Source: Acidimicrobiales bacterium (GTDB lineage Bacteria; Actinomycetota; Acidimicrobiia; Acidimicrobiales; SZUA-35). Taken from it: a stretch of DNA of 64,000 nucleotides. The number at the start of each line of letters is the position of its first letter. The first letter of the stretch is position 1. Shown piece after piece: positions 1 to 9,171 of this stretch. A program made the translations under genes and the position numbers. Location: the NCBI GenBank assembly GCA_020630065.1, contig JAHDCC010000003.1, positions 101,067 through 165,066 of the forward strand, given 5' to 3'. The notes below the pieces were generated by a model. The model was not told the DNA's origin and did no database searches. It was given only the letters and a program-made list of their open reading frames with translations.

Positions 1-978
1 ATGAGTTTCACGCCTATGGTTGAACCGCTTTCGTTGGACGAAGCGTTTCTAGACGTCAGCTCGGCGGCTCGTATACACGGCGAACCGGAAGAGATCGCTC
101 ACAAGATACGATCCACGATTTACAAGACTGAAAGCCTCCTGAGTACCGTTGGTGTAGCGTCGTCGAAATCTGTTGCGAAACTTGCTTCTGAGGCTGCAAA
201 ACCCAGAATCGTTGCTGGGCAAATCACATCGGGTACAGGGATCAAGGTTGTAAGAAAACCGGATGAACAAGCTTTTCTCAACGCCCTTCCCGTTCGGGCA
301 TTGTGGGGTGTCGGCCCGAAAACCAACACCAAGCTAGAACGCCTTGGTTTGAAGACGGTGGGCGATATAGCTAAGCTCCCGGTCGAGGTTCTGTGTGGTG
401 CGTTAGGCGAAGCGAACGGCCATCATCTACATAGGCTCGCTCACGGCAACGATGACCGCCACGTCGAACCGGAACGATCAGCGAAGTCGATAAGTCACGA
501 AGAGACATTCGAAACGGACGTGACCGACCCTGCGGTTCTTCACGCTGAGATCGTAAGAATGTCCGATGCGGTGGCATCAAGGCTACGTTCAGCAAAGTTG
601 CGGGCCCGAACTATCAACGTAAAGGCCAGGTATGGAAGTTTCGAGACCCTAATCCGATCAAAAACAATTTCTGCGCCGACTAGCAATGGCGTACAGATAG
701 CAGAAGTTGCCGCTGAGCTGTTTGACCAAGTCGATGTTGCTAGCGGTATTCGCTTAGTCGGTGTTGGCGTGAAAGGATTGTCTGATCAGTCATTTGACCA
801 GCTTTCGTTGCTAGACGGCGAAGACGGAGAAGTCCAGCACAATCGAGACGACGTCGACGAGGTGATCGACGAAGTCAGACGTCGATTTGGCGGAACCGCT
901 ATCGGGCCTGCTGCGGCGATCAAGGAATCACGAACGGCTAGTGGGTTTACGAACCGTAGACCGGTCATCCCGGAGTGA
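1..978 (+). CDS. dinB: DNA polymerase IV (Y-family), 5' end cut by window
   Basis: Translesion DNA polymerase that extends damaged or mispaired termini. The visible 325 residues start inside the palm: LSLDEAFLDV (residues 10-19) is the family's S-x-DE catalytic motif, with D13/E14 as metal ligands. VGVASSKSVAKLASEAAKP follows, then a helix-hairpin-helix (LWGVGPKT) and the little-finger start SAKSISHEETF. A DQLSLL segment at 266-271 fits the beta-clamp binding motif. About 90 N-terminal residues lie before the window, so the ATG at base 1 is an internal Met, not the start. It ends 7 bases before the convergent LppM-like gene with no terminator hairpin between. Confidence 0.95.
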   Translation: MSFTPMVEPLSLDEAFLDVSSAARIHGEPEEIAHKIRSTIYKTESLLSTVGVASSKSVAKLASEAAKPRIVAGQITSGTGIKVVRKPDEQAFLNALPVRALWGVGPKTNTKLERLGLKTVGDIAKLPVEVLCGALGEANGHHLHRLAHGNDDRHVEPERSAKSISHEETFETDVTDPAVLHAEIVRMSDAVASRLRSAKLRARTINVKARYGSFETLIRSKTISAPTSNGVQIAEVAAELFDQVDVASGIRLVGVGVKGLSDQSFDQLSLLDGEDGEVQHNRDDVDEVIDEVRRRFGGTAIGPAAAIKESRTASGFTNRRPVIPE

Positions 979-985
979 AAGGTAG

Positions 986-2017
986 TTATCGCAACGGTTC
1001 CCAACGTTGGGACTTATCGTCGAAGAACATGCGGCCTTTAACCTCGTGATTGGATAACCACATCTGAAGGTCCTCGTTCCATTCAGGACTGGAAGAGCCC
1101 AACGGCAAGGTTGCCATTGTTGGTGTCGGGTCTTGTGACGCGATCGCGTTGTCATCAGATGTATCGGCATCGTCACTGTCGAAGTCGACGGATTGTGTTC
1201 GGTTCTGTTCTTCATCGCGTGGTTTCGTATCAGCTGTCGACGTAGGTTTCTTACTTGGTTTTCGACGAGATTTGAAGAACATCAGTGCCCCCACGAGCAG
1301 AAGCACGGCACCTCCTACGGCCAAGACCGGGAGACCAAAACGTTGCCAAACGTTTTGGGACGGGGGAGTAGTCCTCGCCTCAAGCAGGGCAGGTCCGTTT
1401 GTCGGGTCAATATCCCAAATGAACGTACCCCCAACTACATTGTCAGCGTTGTTCTCGTCGGCGATAGCGGTTCCCGGCAACGAAATTTCATAGCTGAAAT
1501 CGGACAACGCCAATATCGACTCAGCGTCCTGCTTGCTGAGATAGCTGGTGTCAAGACGGCGAATTGACGGGGTTGGCATCTTAAAGATCCATTGGTCGTC
1601 TCGTTGCTCAACAACGTAGTCCTCTTCATTGGGGACGGTAAACAGTTCGGAAAGGGGCCCAAAGCTGGTTTGCTCTAACTGGGCAAGCTGGGATCCGATA
1701 TCGCCTCCTGCCGCTACATCAATAGTTACCGATACGCCGCAGTTCGAGGAGCGGCTGATAGACCGGACCGAAGCACCCTCCGGGTAGTTCGCCTTGTCTG
1801 CCATCTGGCTACAGATGCGTTCAACGTCTTGTTCTCCGGGAGAAAACGTGGTGCCGTTGTCAGAAATATAGTTGTCGGGAAATGTGGTGTCGAGAAGGCG
1901 GGTCAGTTCGATAGTTGCCGAACCATCTTGTTCTATCTGAACCTTACTGGTCGAGTCGATACAGCCGGATAACAACCAGAACGTAGACATCAGAACCAGA
2001 ACAAAACGGTATTTCAT
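986..2017 (-). CDS. LppM-like lipoprotein (DUF3153-type)
   Basis: A 343-residue exported lipoprotein. The N-terminus is a lipoprotein signal peptide with lipobox LLSGC, so Cys19 should be lipidated by Lgt and cleaved by LspA (an lspA gene is in this window). The following KVQIEQDGSATIELTRLLD resembles the start of the LppM/DUF3153 domain. A single membrane helix (GLPVLAVGGAVLLLVGALMF) near residue 230 is followed by a basic, low-complexity linker and a tryptophan-containing tail. The assignment is helped by position: in mycobacteria lppM and a DUF3040 gene also sit beside the dcw cluster. The cellular role is not clear from sequence. Confidence 0.72.
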   Translation of the reverse strand: MKYRFVLVLMSTFWLLSGCIDSTSKVQIEQDGSATIELTRLLDTTFPDNYISDNGTTFSPGEQDVERICSQMADKANYPEGASVRSISRSSNCGVSVTIDVAAGGDIGSQLAQLEQTSFGPLSELFTVPNEEDYVVEQRDDQWIFKMPTPSIRRLDTSYLSKQDAESILALSDFSYEISLPGTAIADENNADNVVGGTFIWDIDPTNGPALLEARTTPPSQNVWQRFGLPVLAVGGAVLLLVGALMFFKSRRKPSKKPTSTADTKPRDEEQNRTQSVDFDSDDADTSDDNAIASQDPTPTMATLPLGSSSPEWNEDLQMWLSNHEVKGRMFFDDKSQRWEPLR

Positions 2018-2214
2018 GAGTTAATCATATGGGACGATGACATAGCCTCTACACTTGATATGCGTAGGTCGGCAATTCGTTGAACAGGTCAAATTCTGCG
2101 TTGAGCAGGGACTTTGGCCCATAATTCACCAGGCTATGTTGCTAAATGTGCTGTTGTGGATTGTTCTTTGGGCCAACTTGCGCGAAACTAATAAGGAGCG
2201 AAAGAAGTTTTATC

Positions 2215-2547
2215 ATGGCTCTGTCCGAGCAAGAGCAGAAAATTCTCGCCGATATTGAACGGCAGCTAAGCGATTCTGATCCGCGCTTTGCTCGACGCGT
2301 AGGCTCATCAGCTGCCTACCGTCATGTTCTAAGCTCCTCGAAGGCAGCTGTCGCGGCGTTCGCTTTGGGTCTCGTACTAATGATCGCTCTCGTATCAGTC
2401 CACCCATTGGCGGCTTTTGCTGGTTTCGCTGTCATGTTGTACGGTGCGGTTGTTCTCGAACGCAACCTGCGGGCAGCCGGCCAGCCACGAGAATCTGAAT
2501 CCGACGACGAAGTCGCAGGGTCAAGTTCAGACTCCGCTTTGGGATAA
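2215..2547 (+). CDS. DUF3040 membrane protein
   Basis: A 110-residue protein beginning MALSEQEQKILADIERQL, the typical DUF3040 opening, followed by DPRFARRV and two closely spaced hydrophobic helices (about residues 42-77), then a short Ser/Asp/Glu-rich cytoplasmic tail. DUF3040 proteins are small actinobacterial membrane proteins commonly found beside mraZ; their function is unknown. The ORF track opens further upstream, but the ATG at 2215 gives the family N-terminus and has an AAGGAG element about 16 bases upstream. A CATAAT hexamer at 2120-2125 could be its -10. It ends convergently, 43 bases from the transglutaminase gene. Confidence 0.85.
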   Translation: MALSEQEQKILADIERQLSDSDPRFARRVGSSAAYRHVLSSSKAAVAAFALGLVLMIALVSVHPLAAFAGFAVMLYGAVVLERNLRAAGQPRESESDDEVAGSSSDSALG

Positions 2548-2590
2548 GAGCGAATCTCAGTTCGGTTTTGATCCAGCGATCGCAGGTCGC

Positions 2591-4966
2591 TTAGCTATTT
2601 CGCCCTGCCGCTGTCAACGAGATTTGTTCGATGTGTTTGCTGTCGGCCGTAACCGATTTAAGTATTTGCCCGAATCGAGCTAGGACACGAGCTGGGTTTA
2701 GCACTCTCGCCCAATAGGTCGTCTTCGGCAGACTCAGATAGGCGTTATCCGCGAGCTTGGTTGATAGTTCAACGGCAGTCGCTGACTCTTGTCTTGTGAC
2801 GCCGTTTGGATGGTATTGAGATGCGGTAGCGAGATCAGCCAATTTGGCAAACTGTTGGCTGTCTATGCGCTGGTCAGATTGCGAGCGTCGGGCGAACTCG
2901 GTCTTCGTTTCGCTTGGTCTGCGATTGAGATTGAACGAAAACGCAAACGCATCGGTCGCCTCCCCCCACGCAATAGCCACGGCTTTTGAAGGTGATGTTT
3001 CGGCGGATGTCGCTACCTCAAGCCGTCGTTGTCGGCGAAGCTTACGTATAAGCGGGATAGCCCCAATGTAAGCGGCAATAGTCAGAAGAGGTAACCAAAC
3101 CCAGACTGGAGGGAACGGAATATCGGGGATCCCAGAACCGGAATCTGAATTACTCGAAACCGAGCTTGAAGAGTCGCTGGCAGGTGTTGTCGTTGGAGGA
3201 GTCGCAGCAGGCGATTCGGCCGGAGACGGCAGCGTGCTCTCAGTGCCCGGAGGAACAGCGTTTTCGGGAACGGAGTTATCTTGTACAGCTTCGACACCGG
3301 TGTGATCACTACCGGGCGCTCCTCGGCCCGGTGTCGGTTCGAAAATAACCCATCCAAGGTCACCAAAGTACACCTCTGGCCACGCGTGTGCTTGACGCCC
3401 TCGAACCGTGTAAGTGCGAAAACCATCGGCATCGGCCTCACCCGGAGTACCCCAGGTATAACCGGTGGCAACTCGAGCAGGGTGACCCAACGCCCTTGCC
3501 ATAACAGCAAAAGTGCCAGCGAATTGTTGGCAGAACCCGATCCGTTGAACGATAAAATCTTCCAACGGATCTAAGCCTGGAATCGGCGGCGGACGTTCGA
3601 GATTGTAGTCATAGGTGCGGAAGTAGTTCTGCAACGCAATCATCTTGTCGTAGCGGTTTGTGGCGTCACCGGTTACATCGCGGGCTTCTTGAATAACTCG
3701 TTCAGGAATGTTCTCTGGTAGCGCTAAGTATTGGGCCGCGATTTCGTCGCTGACTGTTTCGTCTGCCTGCCGTAGTTGATCTGGGGTGAATCTTGGAGCA
3801 TTCGATTCGACGGTGTAACTAAGGTTAGCGGTCGAAGGTACATCGTTCGAAACGGTTAAGGAATCGCTTCCTTCGTTCCAAGTGATCTTGGCTGTTTGAT
3901 CGGTTATCTTTGTTGGTTCATAGGCCGCAGGTACCCAGATGTTGGTTGCTGAAGTCAAGTTGAAGGTTTGTACGACTGTGTCTTTGGTTTCGGTCGAAGA
4001 GCTTTCTCCCGACAGCGTCTTGCCGTCACCAGCACTCTTGAATTTACCTTCGATGATCCATTTGGCAGAATTGCCGTTTTGATCGTACTTGTAGGTGTCC
4101 AGACCGGCTGTTCTCCAATACCGTTCCGAGTTAGCTCTTACGGTGAAAACAACGTTCTCTCGTTGCTCTGGTCCGAGTTGCTGAGCGATATCCACGATTG
4201 GGCTTTCAACGTCTCGTACCGGTTTTGCCCCTTCATTGATCTCTACTTTGGGTTCCCCGTTAGCTCCCGGTAACGCCGGACCTAAAATGATTCCCGAAAT
4301 GATGGCAAGAACCCCTACGATGGCGCCGCCGACTGCGATAGCTGAAGCCCCGCGCGAGCGTTGCCCCGCCAGCCACAGATTATTTTCGGACAGATTAGTT
4401 GAACGTTGGGCGACCGCCCAGATCAGAACCGCTACCACGAAAATTGACGACACAAAAACTCGGTTTTGTTGCGTACCTAGAACGGACGCAAAAATAAAAA
4501 CCAAACTTGCCGGTAAAACGGGTTCAAAGGCGAGACGAAGTCGCAACGCGCCCCAATCGGTCAAGAAAGCCATGACCCATGCGACCGCCATCGACGGCAA
4601 TAGAAACGATTCTGTGGCCGGTACAGGTGCGACGAGTTCTTTGAAGCCATCGTTTAATTCGAGCCAAAGTTGTCGACCGGCTTCGAAGGTATCTCCTGTC
4701 GGGATTACGAAGAGCTGAAGCGTCTCACCGGCGAACCGGTTCATGGCAAAAATTGAGAAAACAAGGGCTGATGCCAGCGCCGAGAGCGGTAGAGGCACAT
4801 GCATTCGGCGCAACCCAACTGCGATTACTGTCGAGAATACGGCGACCAGCATCAAGGGAACTACGTCACTAGTTTGCTCAAAAATTCTGATGAACCCAAC
4901 AAACGCCATCGGGGTGAGAAGGCCAGATGCTAGCTCGAGTAGTAGACTTGGACGTCTTTGTTTCAT
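2591..4966 (-). CDS. TgpA-like membrane transglutaminase
   Basis: A 791-residue membrane protein with several N-terminal membrane helices, a large extracytoplasmic region, a transglutaminase core, a Ser/Thr/Pro linker, one more helix (VWVWLPLLTIAAYIGAIPLI) and a C-terminal DUF4129-like segment. The core shows the nucleophile in GFCQQFAGTFAVMARALG (Cys about 479) and the His in QAHAWPEVYF; the third position reads FEPTPG, Glu where many relatives have Asp. I place the start at 4966 (MKQRRPSLLL) because it overlaps the DUF58 stop as ATGA; the ORF-track start 24 codons earlier lies inside DUF58. Last gene of the MoxR-DUF58-transglutaminase operon. The substrate is unknown. Confidence 0.9.
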   Translation of the reverse strand: MKQRRPSLLLELASGLLTPMAFVGFIRIFEQTSDVVPLMLVAVFSTVIAVGLRRMHVPLPLSALASALVFSIFAMNRFAGETLQLFVIPTGDTFEAGRQLWLELNDGFKELVAPVPATESFLLPSMAVAWVMAFLTDWGALRLRLAFEPVLPASLVFIFASVLGTQQNRVFVSSIFVVAVLIWAVAQRSTNLSENNLWLAGQRSRGASAIAVGGAIVGVLAIISGIILGPALPGANGEPKVEINEGAKPVRDVESPIVDIAQQLGPEQRENVVFTVRANSERYWRTAGLDTYKYDQNGNSAKWIIEGKFKSAGDGKTLSGESSSTETKDTVVQTFNLTSATNIWVPAAYEPTKITDQTAKITWNEGSDSLTVSNDVPSTANLSYTVESNAPRFTPDQLRQADETVSDEIAAQYLALPENIPERVIQEARDVTGDATNRYDKMIALQNYFRTYDYNLERPPPIPGLDPLEDFIVQRIGFCQQFAGTFAVMARALGHPARVATGYTWGTPGEADADGFRTYTVRGRQAHAWPEVYFGDLGWVIFEPTPGRGAPGSDHTGVEAVQDNSVPENAVPPGTESTLPSPAESPAATPPTTTPASDSSSSVSSNSDSGSGIPDIPFPPVWVWLPLLTIAAYIGAIPLIRKLRRQRRLEVATSAETSPSKAVAIAWGEATDAFAFSFNLNRRPSETKTEFARRSQSDQRIDSQQFAKLADLATASQYHPNGVTRQESATAVELSTKLADNAYLSLPKTTYWARVLNPARVLARFGQILKSVTADSKHIEQISLTAAGRNS

Positions 4967-6114
4967 TGATTTTGTCCTTGAAGAGCGGCTGTCCAACCCA
5001 ACGAAAGGTCGGTGGTTCCGTCGTTTCGTATATGCCAAAACGAAGGCTGAGGGTCGGTTGGGTCACAGAGGACAGCAAGAATTTGCCCGAATGAGCTTTT
5101 AGCTGTGGCCATAATGCGTTCGATTTCTATGTCGCTGTGGCCAGTCACGAGTATTAACGTTCCGCCAGATCGAGATCGTCTAGTGAGCTGTCCAAGAGCT
5201 GATGCAAGCGATCCAGAGTCGCTTGGTTGGAGTAACGCTAGCTGAAGGTCGATTGCGTTAAGTTCAGCGGTGGTGTTGACCCTCGTCGGGGGACTGGCAG
5301 AGGTGAGGTATTGGAGATCGTCGTCGCTGCTGACTCCGGCGCGTACCGCGCTTAGGGTAGTCGAGACGGCTCGTTCGAAGCCGGAAGAGCTATACCGACT
5401 GCTAGACACATCAAATAAGACTGATAAGACCCCGGTTCGAGTTTCTTCGTTTTGGCGTACGACGAGATCTCCGGTTCGGGCCGAGGCTCGCCAATGGACA
5501 CGCCGAAGCTCGTCACCGACAACGTATGGGCGTAACCGGACGAACTCATCACCCGATGCGCTGAGTTTTTGGGTTGACGAAAAGTCGCCTATTAGTTCGC
5601 CACCTAGTGTTTGGACGGGGGCAAGGTCAGTCAGCTGTGCTCTCACGACAGTCTTTACCGCTTCAGCCGCTCGGACTTTGGTTTTGATCAGCCCGAAGGG
5701 GTCGGTTATCACAATGTCAAACGGTCCAAACGTGATCTCGCCCCGTTTTTCTGCTGGAACTTCGTATTTAACGACAGCGGTTTGTCCGGGACGTATCGGA
5801 GCGATATGCACCGCCGCTCCCTCGTACCGTTCGAGATGATCGATCGCTTTAAGCACGGGGGTGCGTAGCCGGCCCTTATTGTGAAGCGTTAGTGACACAT
5901 TGGCTTGCGTGCCGACCCGCAGTATCGCGGGACTTGTTTCTCGTTGGACCGACAGATCCAGGGGTGCAAAAAGCACATATGCTGCGGCGACTAGAATTGA
6001 TGTGATGCAAACGCCGCCGAGTAGAAATAGCTCTTGGCGTCCGAAGAGTACACCTAACCCGATGCAGATGGCGGCAGCCAACGCCAACGTGAGGCAAGCT
6101 CGGGTAGGTCTCAT
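4963..6114 (-). CDS. DUF58 domain protein
   Basis: A 383-residue protein with two N-terminal membrane helices (residues about 8-50), a beta-rich region and the DUF58 signature GDEFVRLRPYVVGDELRRV followed by HWRASARTGDLVVRQ. DUF58 proteins resemble von Willebrand factor A domains and are nearly always encoded between a MoxR ATPase and a transglutaminase-like membrane protein, as here. The start ATG is one base after the moxR stop and the stop overlaps the transglutaminase start (ATGA), so the three are probably translated as one unit. The system is thought to act in assembly or remodelling of envelope proteins; that role is family-level inference. Confidence 0.9.
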   Translation of the reverse strand: MRPTRACLTLALAAAICIGLGVLFGRQELFLLGGVCITSILVAAAYVLFAPLDLSVQRETSPAILRVGTQANVSLTLHNKGRLRTPVLKAIDHLERYEGAAVHIAPIRPGQTAVVKYEVPAEKRGEITFGPFDIVITDPFGLIKTKVRAAEAVKTVVRAQLTDLAPVQTLGGELIGDFSSTQKLSASGDEFVRLRPYVVGDELRRVHWRASARTGDLVVRQNEETRTGVLSVLFDVSSSRYSSSGFERAVSTTLSAVRAGVSSDDDLQYLTSASPPTRVNTTAELNAIDLQLALLQPSDSGSLASALGQLTRRSRSGGTLILVTGHSDIEIERIMATAKSSFGQILAVLCDPTDPQPSFWHIRNDGTTDLSLGWTAALQGQNQ

Positions 6115-6115
6115 C

Positions 6116-7099
6116 TCAGGCTCGGTTATACGGGACTGGAGTTGCTCGTAAAATTTCTTCTAGAACATTCGCAGCCGTGATACCAGAAATCGCTGCTTCG
6201 GGACGAAGCGAAATCCGGTGGCTCACCACCCGGGTGATTAGGGCTTTGATGTCGTCGTCTGTCACGAACACACGTCCAGCCGCAGCCGCCCTCGCTCGGG
6301 CGACACGTTGCAGCGCCAGCGTTGAACGTGGCGACATGCCTAGTGCGATGGCAGGATGTCGACGTGTCGCATCTGCGAAGTCGATCATGTATGCCCGAAG
6401 TTCTGGTGCGATGGCCACCGACCGGACCATTTCCATCATTGCTGAGATGTCTCGAAGAGTAGCGACCGGTTTAAGGCGGTCGACAAGGCGGTCTTCTTCG
6501 TGGGTTTCTAAGATCGCTAGCTCTTCTTCCCGAGATGGGTATCCGACTGATAACTTCATTAAGAATCGATCGAGTTGGCTTTCGGGAAGCGGATATGTGC
6601 CTTCCTGTTCAATCGGATTCTGGGTAGCCAGAACCATAAAAGGCGAACTCATATTTCGAGTTGTTCCGTCTACCGTTACCTGAAACTCGGCCATTGCCTC
6701 TAATAACGCAGACTGTGTCTTAGGGGAAGCCCGGTTTATCTCGTCCGCCAAGACGATTTCAGAAAAGACCGGTCCAGGCCTAAATTCGAATTCGCCCGTA
6801 TTGCGGTTCCAGATACTTACGCCGGTTACGTCCGCCGGTAGCAGATCGGGGGTGAACTGTATTCGCCCAATGTCAGCCCCAACCGACAGGGCAAGAGCTT
6901 TAGCAACCGTCGTCTTGCCGACGCCTGGAACGTCCTCGATCAATGCGTGGCCCCCCGCTAGCAGACACAGAATGGTGTGTTCAATCACGTCCTGCTTGCC
7001 TCTAACGACCAGCGCGATGTTGTCCCGGATAGCGCAAAAGGCTGCACTGAATTGCTGAGCTCTTGTCTCGTTTAGTGCAGGAGCTTCGGTAGTGCTCAC
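6116..7099 (-). CDS. MoxR-family AAA+ ATPase
   Basis: A 327-residue AAA+ ATPase. Walker A is DVPGVGKTT (K62), Walker B is IVLADEINRA, sensor 1 sits in ATQNPIEQEGTYPLPESQLD and the C-terminal lid follows. MoxR ATPases act as chaperones that fold or load cofactors onto VWA-domain clients; the adjacent DUF58 protein is the expected partner. The start is GTG at 7099, supported by a near-perfect ribosome binding site, AAGGAGG, 8 bases upstream (complement of 7108-7114). It is the first gene of the reverse-strand operon, and about 280 bases without a gene lie upstream to carry the promoter. Confidence 0.93.
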   Translation of the reverse strand: MSTTEAPALNETRAQQFSAAFCAIRDNIALVVRGKQDVIEHTILCLLAGGHALIEDVPGVGKTTVAKALALSVGADIGRIQFTPDLLPADVTGVSIWNRNTGEFEFRPGPVFSEIVLADEINRASPKTQSALLEAMAEFQVTVDGTTRNMSSPFMVLATQNPIEQEGTYPLPESQLDRFLMKLSVGYPSREEELAILETHEEDRLVDRLKPVATLRDISAMMEMVRSVAIAPELRAYMIDFADATRRHPAIALGMSPRSTLALQRVARARAAAAGRVFVTDDDIKALITRVVSHRISLRPEAAISGITAANVLEEILRATPVPYNRA

Positions 7100-7382
7100 T
7101 CTGTACGCCTCCTTGGCGGTCGTATATGTATGAAGGATATACGCATGTCGGTTGTCAGTGGCTTCACCAGCGTGTCTAGACGGGGATCTAGATCGTCGGC
7201 CTGGCCAAGTTTTGCTTTGAGTCAGAGTACTCTAAACCGGTTCGATTTATATGATCCAACAACCTGAAACTACTAGATTTAATGACCGTAGTCTTTCTTG
7301 GGCATTAGTGAGGTTGTCACCATCGGAAACTTCCGGTTTGTAGCGACGATTTCTGTCGGGAAATAGCCAATCTTGGTGTCTG
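7100..7382. other. intergenic, upstream of moxR
   Basis: Gene-free 283 bases between moxR and the small reverse-strand gene. Apart from the moxR ribosome binding site (7108-7114) I see no convincing -35/-10 pair, repeat or hairpin. An A/T-rich patch around 7125-7145 is the likeliest place for the moxR promoter. Confidence 0.4.
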
Positions 7383-7610
7383 CTAGGTTGGGAACTCTTT
7401 CCTCCATCTGAGCCATGTCAGTAGATCGTGAGGATCGATCGAATCATTGCCGGATCCGCCGTAGGCGGTTTCTGTCCGAAAACGGAACCAATCCTCGCTC
7501 GGTATGGGGAGGAACGGGCGTCTCCGCCACCAGCCGTTTGGAGCGAAGTCCATCATTGAGGAGATAGCGGTTGTCCATAGGCTGGGATGACGCAGAACTG
7601 CTAGATACAT
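7383..7610 (-). CDS. small conserved-looking protein, function unknown
   Basis: A small basic protein of 75 residues from ATG at 7610, or 83 from GTG at 7634. It contains AVLRHPSLWTTAI, then FAPNGWWRRRPFLPIPS, FRFRTETAYGG and a C-terminal DPHDLLTWLRWRKEF. The tryptophan/proline/arginine-rich pattern (RHPxLW, GWWRRxPFLPxP, FRxxTxYG, DLLxWLxW) looks like a real conserved family and I recall similar short hypothetical proteins in actinobacteria, but I cannot name a function. No other long ORF competes for this stretch. Neither start has a good Shine-Dalgarno sequence. It lies 100-124 bases downstream of the HNH gene on the same strand. Confidence 0.65.
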   Translation of the reverse strand: MYLAVLRHPSLWTTAISSMMDFAPNGWWRRRPFLPIPSEDWFRFRTETAYGGSGNDSIDPHDLLTWLRWRKEFPT

Positions 7611-7733
7611 ATATTTGGACAGACGGTTCGACACCCCTTTAGTCTCGCAGCAGTCTGCGGCTAATACGACCAGTTCAGTAGGATTTAACCTATGTTGCCG
7701 TCGGTCGGGGCGCTCAGGCTCTGTCCAATGGCT

Positions 7734-8231
7734 TTATGCAGCCGCTCCCAAATATTCGTTCCATTCGCTCGGAATCGGTCCTGCCGCGGCTTTTACCCAC
7801 ACATATTCGTGAGGGACCTTCGGCGCTGATTTGAGAGTCAGGCGACAATTCGACAGCAGGCGATCGGCTTTGTACGTGTTGCATCGTCGACAACAGGCGA
7901 CGACATTCTTCCAGCTGTGCTCTCCGCCTTTGGACCGGGGGATGACATGGTCGATGCTCTCTGCTTGTGCCCCGCAATATTGGCACGTTCCCCCGTCTCG
8001 AGCGAACACTCCTCGTCGTGTTAATGGTGCTCGACGTCGGAACGGGATCTTGACAAAGTAGCGCAGTCGCAGAATCGAAGGGATTGGGAGGGTTAGGTTT
8101 TCCGACGAAATGACCTGATCTGAATTGGCCACTACCTCTACCTTGTCCGACAGGGTCAGCAAGATAGCTCGGCGTTGCGACACAACACTGATTGGTGCGT
8201 TGGTGGCGTTCAGAACCAAAGCTCTACCCAT
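7734..8231 (-). CDS. HNH endonuclease family protein
   Basis: A 165-residue protein with an actinobacterial-type HNH domain. The zinc/catalytic core reads CQYCGAQAESIDHVIPRSKG and continues with NVVACCRRCNTYKADRL: two Cys pairs flank the DHVIPRSKGG His and the NVV-N segment of the HNH fold. The first 60 residues (GRALVLNATNAPISVVSQRRA) are the characteristic N-terminal extension of chromosomal actinobacterial HNH proteins of unknown target. There is no methylase or other restriction partner nearby, so a housekeeping or repair-linked nuclease is more likely than a restriction enzyme. It lies 70 bases downstream of the lipoate ligase-like gene on the same strand. Confidence 0.88.
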   Translation of the reverse strand: MGRALVLNATNAPISVVSQRRAILLTLSDKVEVVANSDQVISSENLTLPIPSILRLRYFVKIPFRRRAPLTRRGVFARDGGTCQYCGAQAESIDHVIPRSKGGEHSWKNVVACCRRCNTYKADRLLSNCRLTLKSAPKVPHEYVWVKAAAGPIPSEWNEYLGAAA

Positions 8232-8301
8232 ATCCCAATAGTAGTTGATGAGGCGTTGTAGATGTATCGCTTTTAGATGGCCCCTAGCTTACGAGTAGGT
8301 T

Positions 8302-8982
8302 CTACGGTGTTGGGAGACGGCTCGTGAACGACGCAGCGAGCTGATCGTTTTCGATAGTGGTTGCCTGTAACTCTGGGGGAAACCCGATCCTTAAAGCCGC
8401 CCAGGGGATGTGCGAAGGATTGTCGTTCGCCAAATAGGGGCGTAACAGGTTGGGTTGCCAACGTTGCTTGACGAGGCATTGAAAGCGGGCGAGGTTACGA
8501 GTTCGACGTTGCGAGATGCCGACAACCTTATAGCCGCCGATTTCTACTTCTCCTGAGCCCATTCCCCCGAAACAGATCACTTTACCAATCTCGCGATTGG
8601 TCAGCGGCCCAGAAAAAACAGTTGGAGTGGCATCGGGTAACAGGTCTTGTAGAGCGTTTGCCCAAGTTTGTCCGACCCAGAGCATCGAATCGCCTATGTC
8701 TGTTTTCCAGAGCCGGGAGTGTTTAGGTAATAAGACGTCGACCCATAACTCGTTGGGGTCTATACGTACTAGTCCGCCACCTGACCTTCGTTTGCATACT
8801 TCGATGTTGTCCTGTTGAGCACGCTCTGTGTCGATAGTCGAAGTTGGCTGGGTGCTTCCGAGGACGAGTGCGGGTCGATGAACGTTGTGAATCCAAATTT
8901 CGGGGCGTTCTACGTTGTCGGTGTCTCGAGCATGAAAGTCAGCTGCGCTACCGCTTGTGGATTTGATGGTCCAAGTTTGCAT
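8302..8982 (-). CDS. lipoate-protein ligase family protein
   Basis: A 226-residue member of the biotin/lipoate A/B ligase fold. RRSGGGLVRIDPNELWVDV is the family's RR-x-GGG acyl-adenylate site, and GGYKVVGISQRR holds the conserved lysine expected to bind the lipoyl/octanoyl-AMP. Length matches the catalytic domain only; there is no C-terminal accessory domain as in E. coli LplA, so it could be a lipoate or octanoate scavenging ligase or an octanoyl transferase. The ATG at 8982 begins a plausible N-terminus, MQTWTIKSTSG. It is transcribed away from mraZ across a 406-base control region. Confidence 0.82.
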   Translation of the reverse strand: MQTWTIKSTSGSAADFHARDTDNVERPEIWIHNVHRPALVLGSTQPTSTIDTERAQQDNIEVCKRRSGGGLVRIDPNELWVDVLLPKHSRLWKTDIGDSMLWVGQTWANALQDLLPDATPTVFSGPLTNREIGKVICFGGMGSGEVEIGGYKVVGISQRRTRNLARFQCLVKQRWQPNLLRPYLANDNPSHIPWAALRIGFPPELQATTIENDQLAASFTSRLPTP

Positions 8983-9171
8983 CCAGATCGACGGTATCTG
9001 GCAATTGTTGTTTGGACGGTGTGGGACGTAATAGGACTCGAATTATCCGCCGGTTTTACCGATTCTGGGTGTCTGTGGGGGGATTTCCGTAATAATCGCC
9101 CCTTTTCGCCCCACTTGGCCCCCCTTTGATGTCATCTTTGCATTTATGCAGTTCAAAGGGTTATGTCCTGT
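8983..9171. other. divergent intergenic, lplA-like side, with inverted repeat
   Basis: First half of the 406-base gap between the lipoate ligase-like gene and mraZ. It contains a perfect 8-base inverted repeat, CCCTTTGA (9122-9129) and TCAAAGGG (9153-9160), with a 23-base loop. An 11-mer GGGGGGATTTC at 9077-9087 recurs exactly at 9313-9323 in the mraZ leader. No ORF in this stretch looks coding. Confidence 0.5.

Noticed and set aside
3082-3510. 142-residue reverse-strand ORF inside the transglutaminase gene
   Set aside because: It is an alternate frame of the same strand with no start signal and overlaps the conserved catalytic region.
7734-8231. restriction-modification or homing endonuclease
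   Set aside because: The HNH protein has no methylase, intron or intein context; it matches a common chromosomal actinobacterial HNH type.
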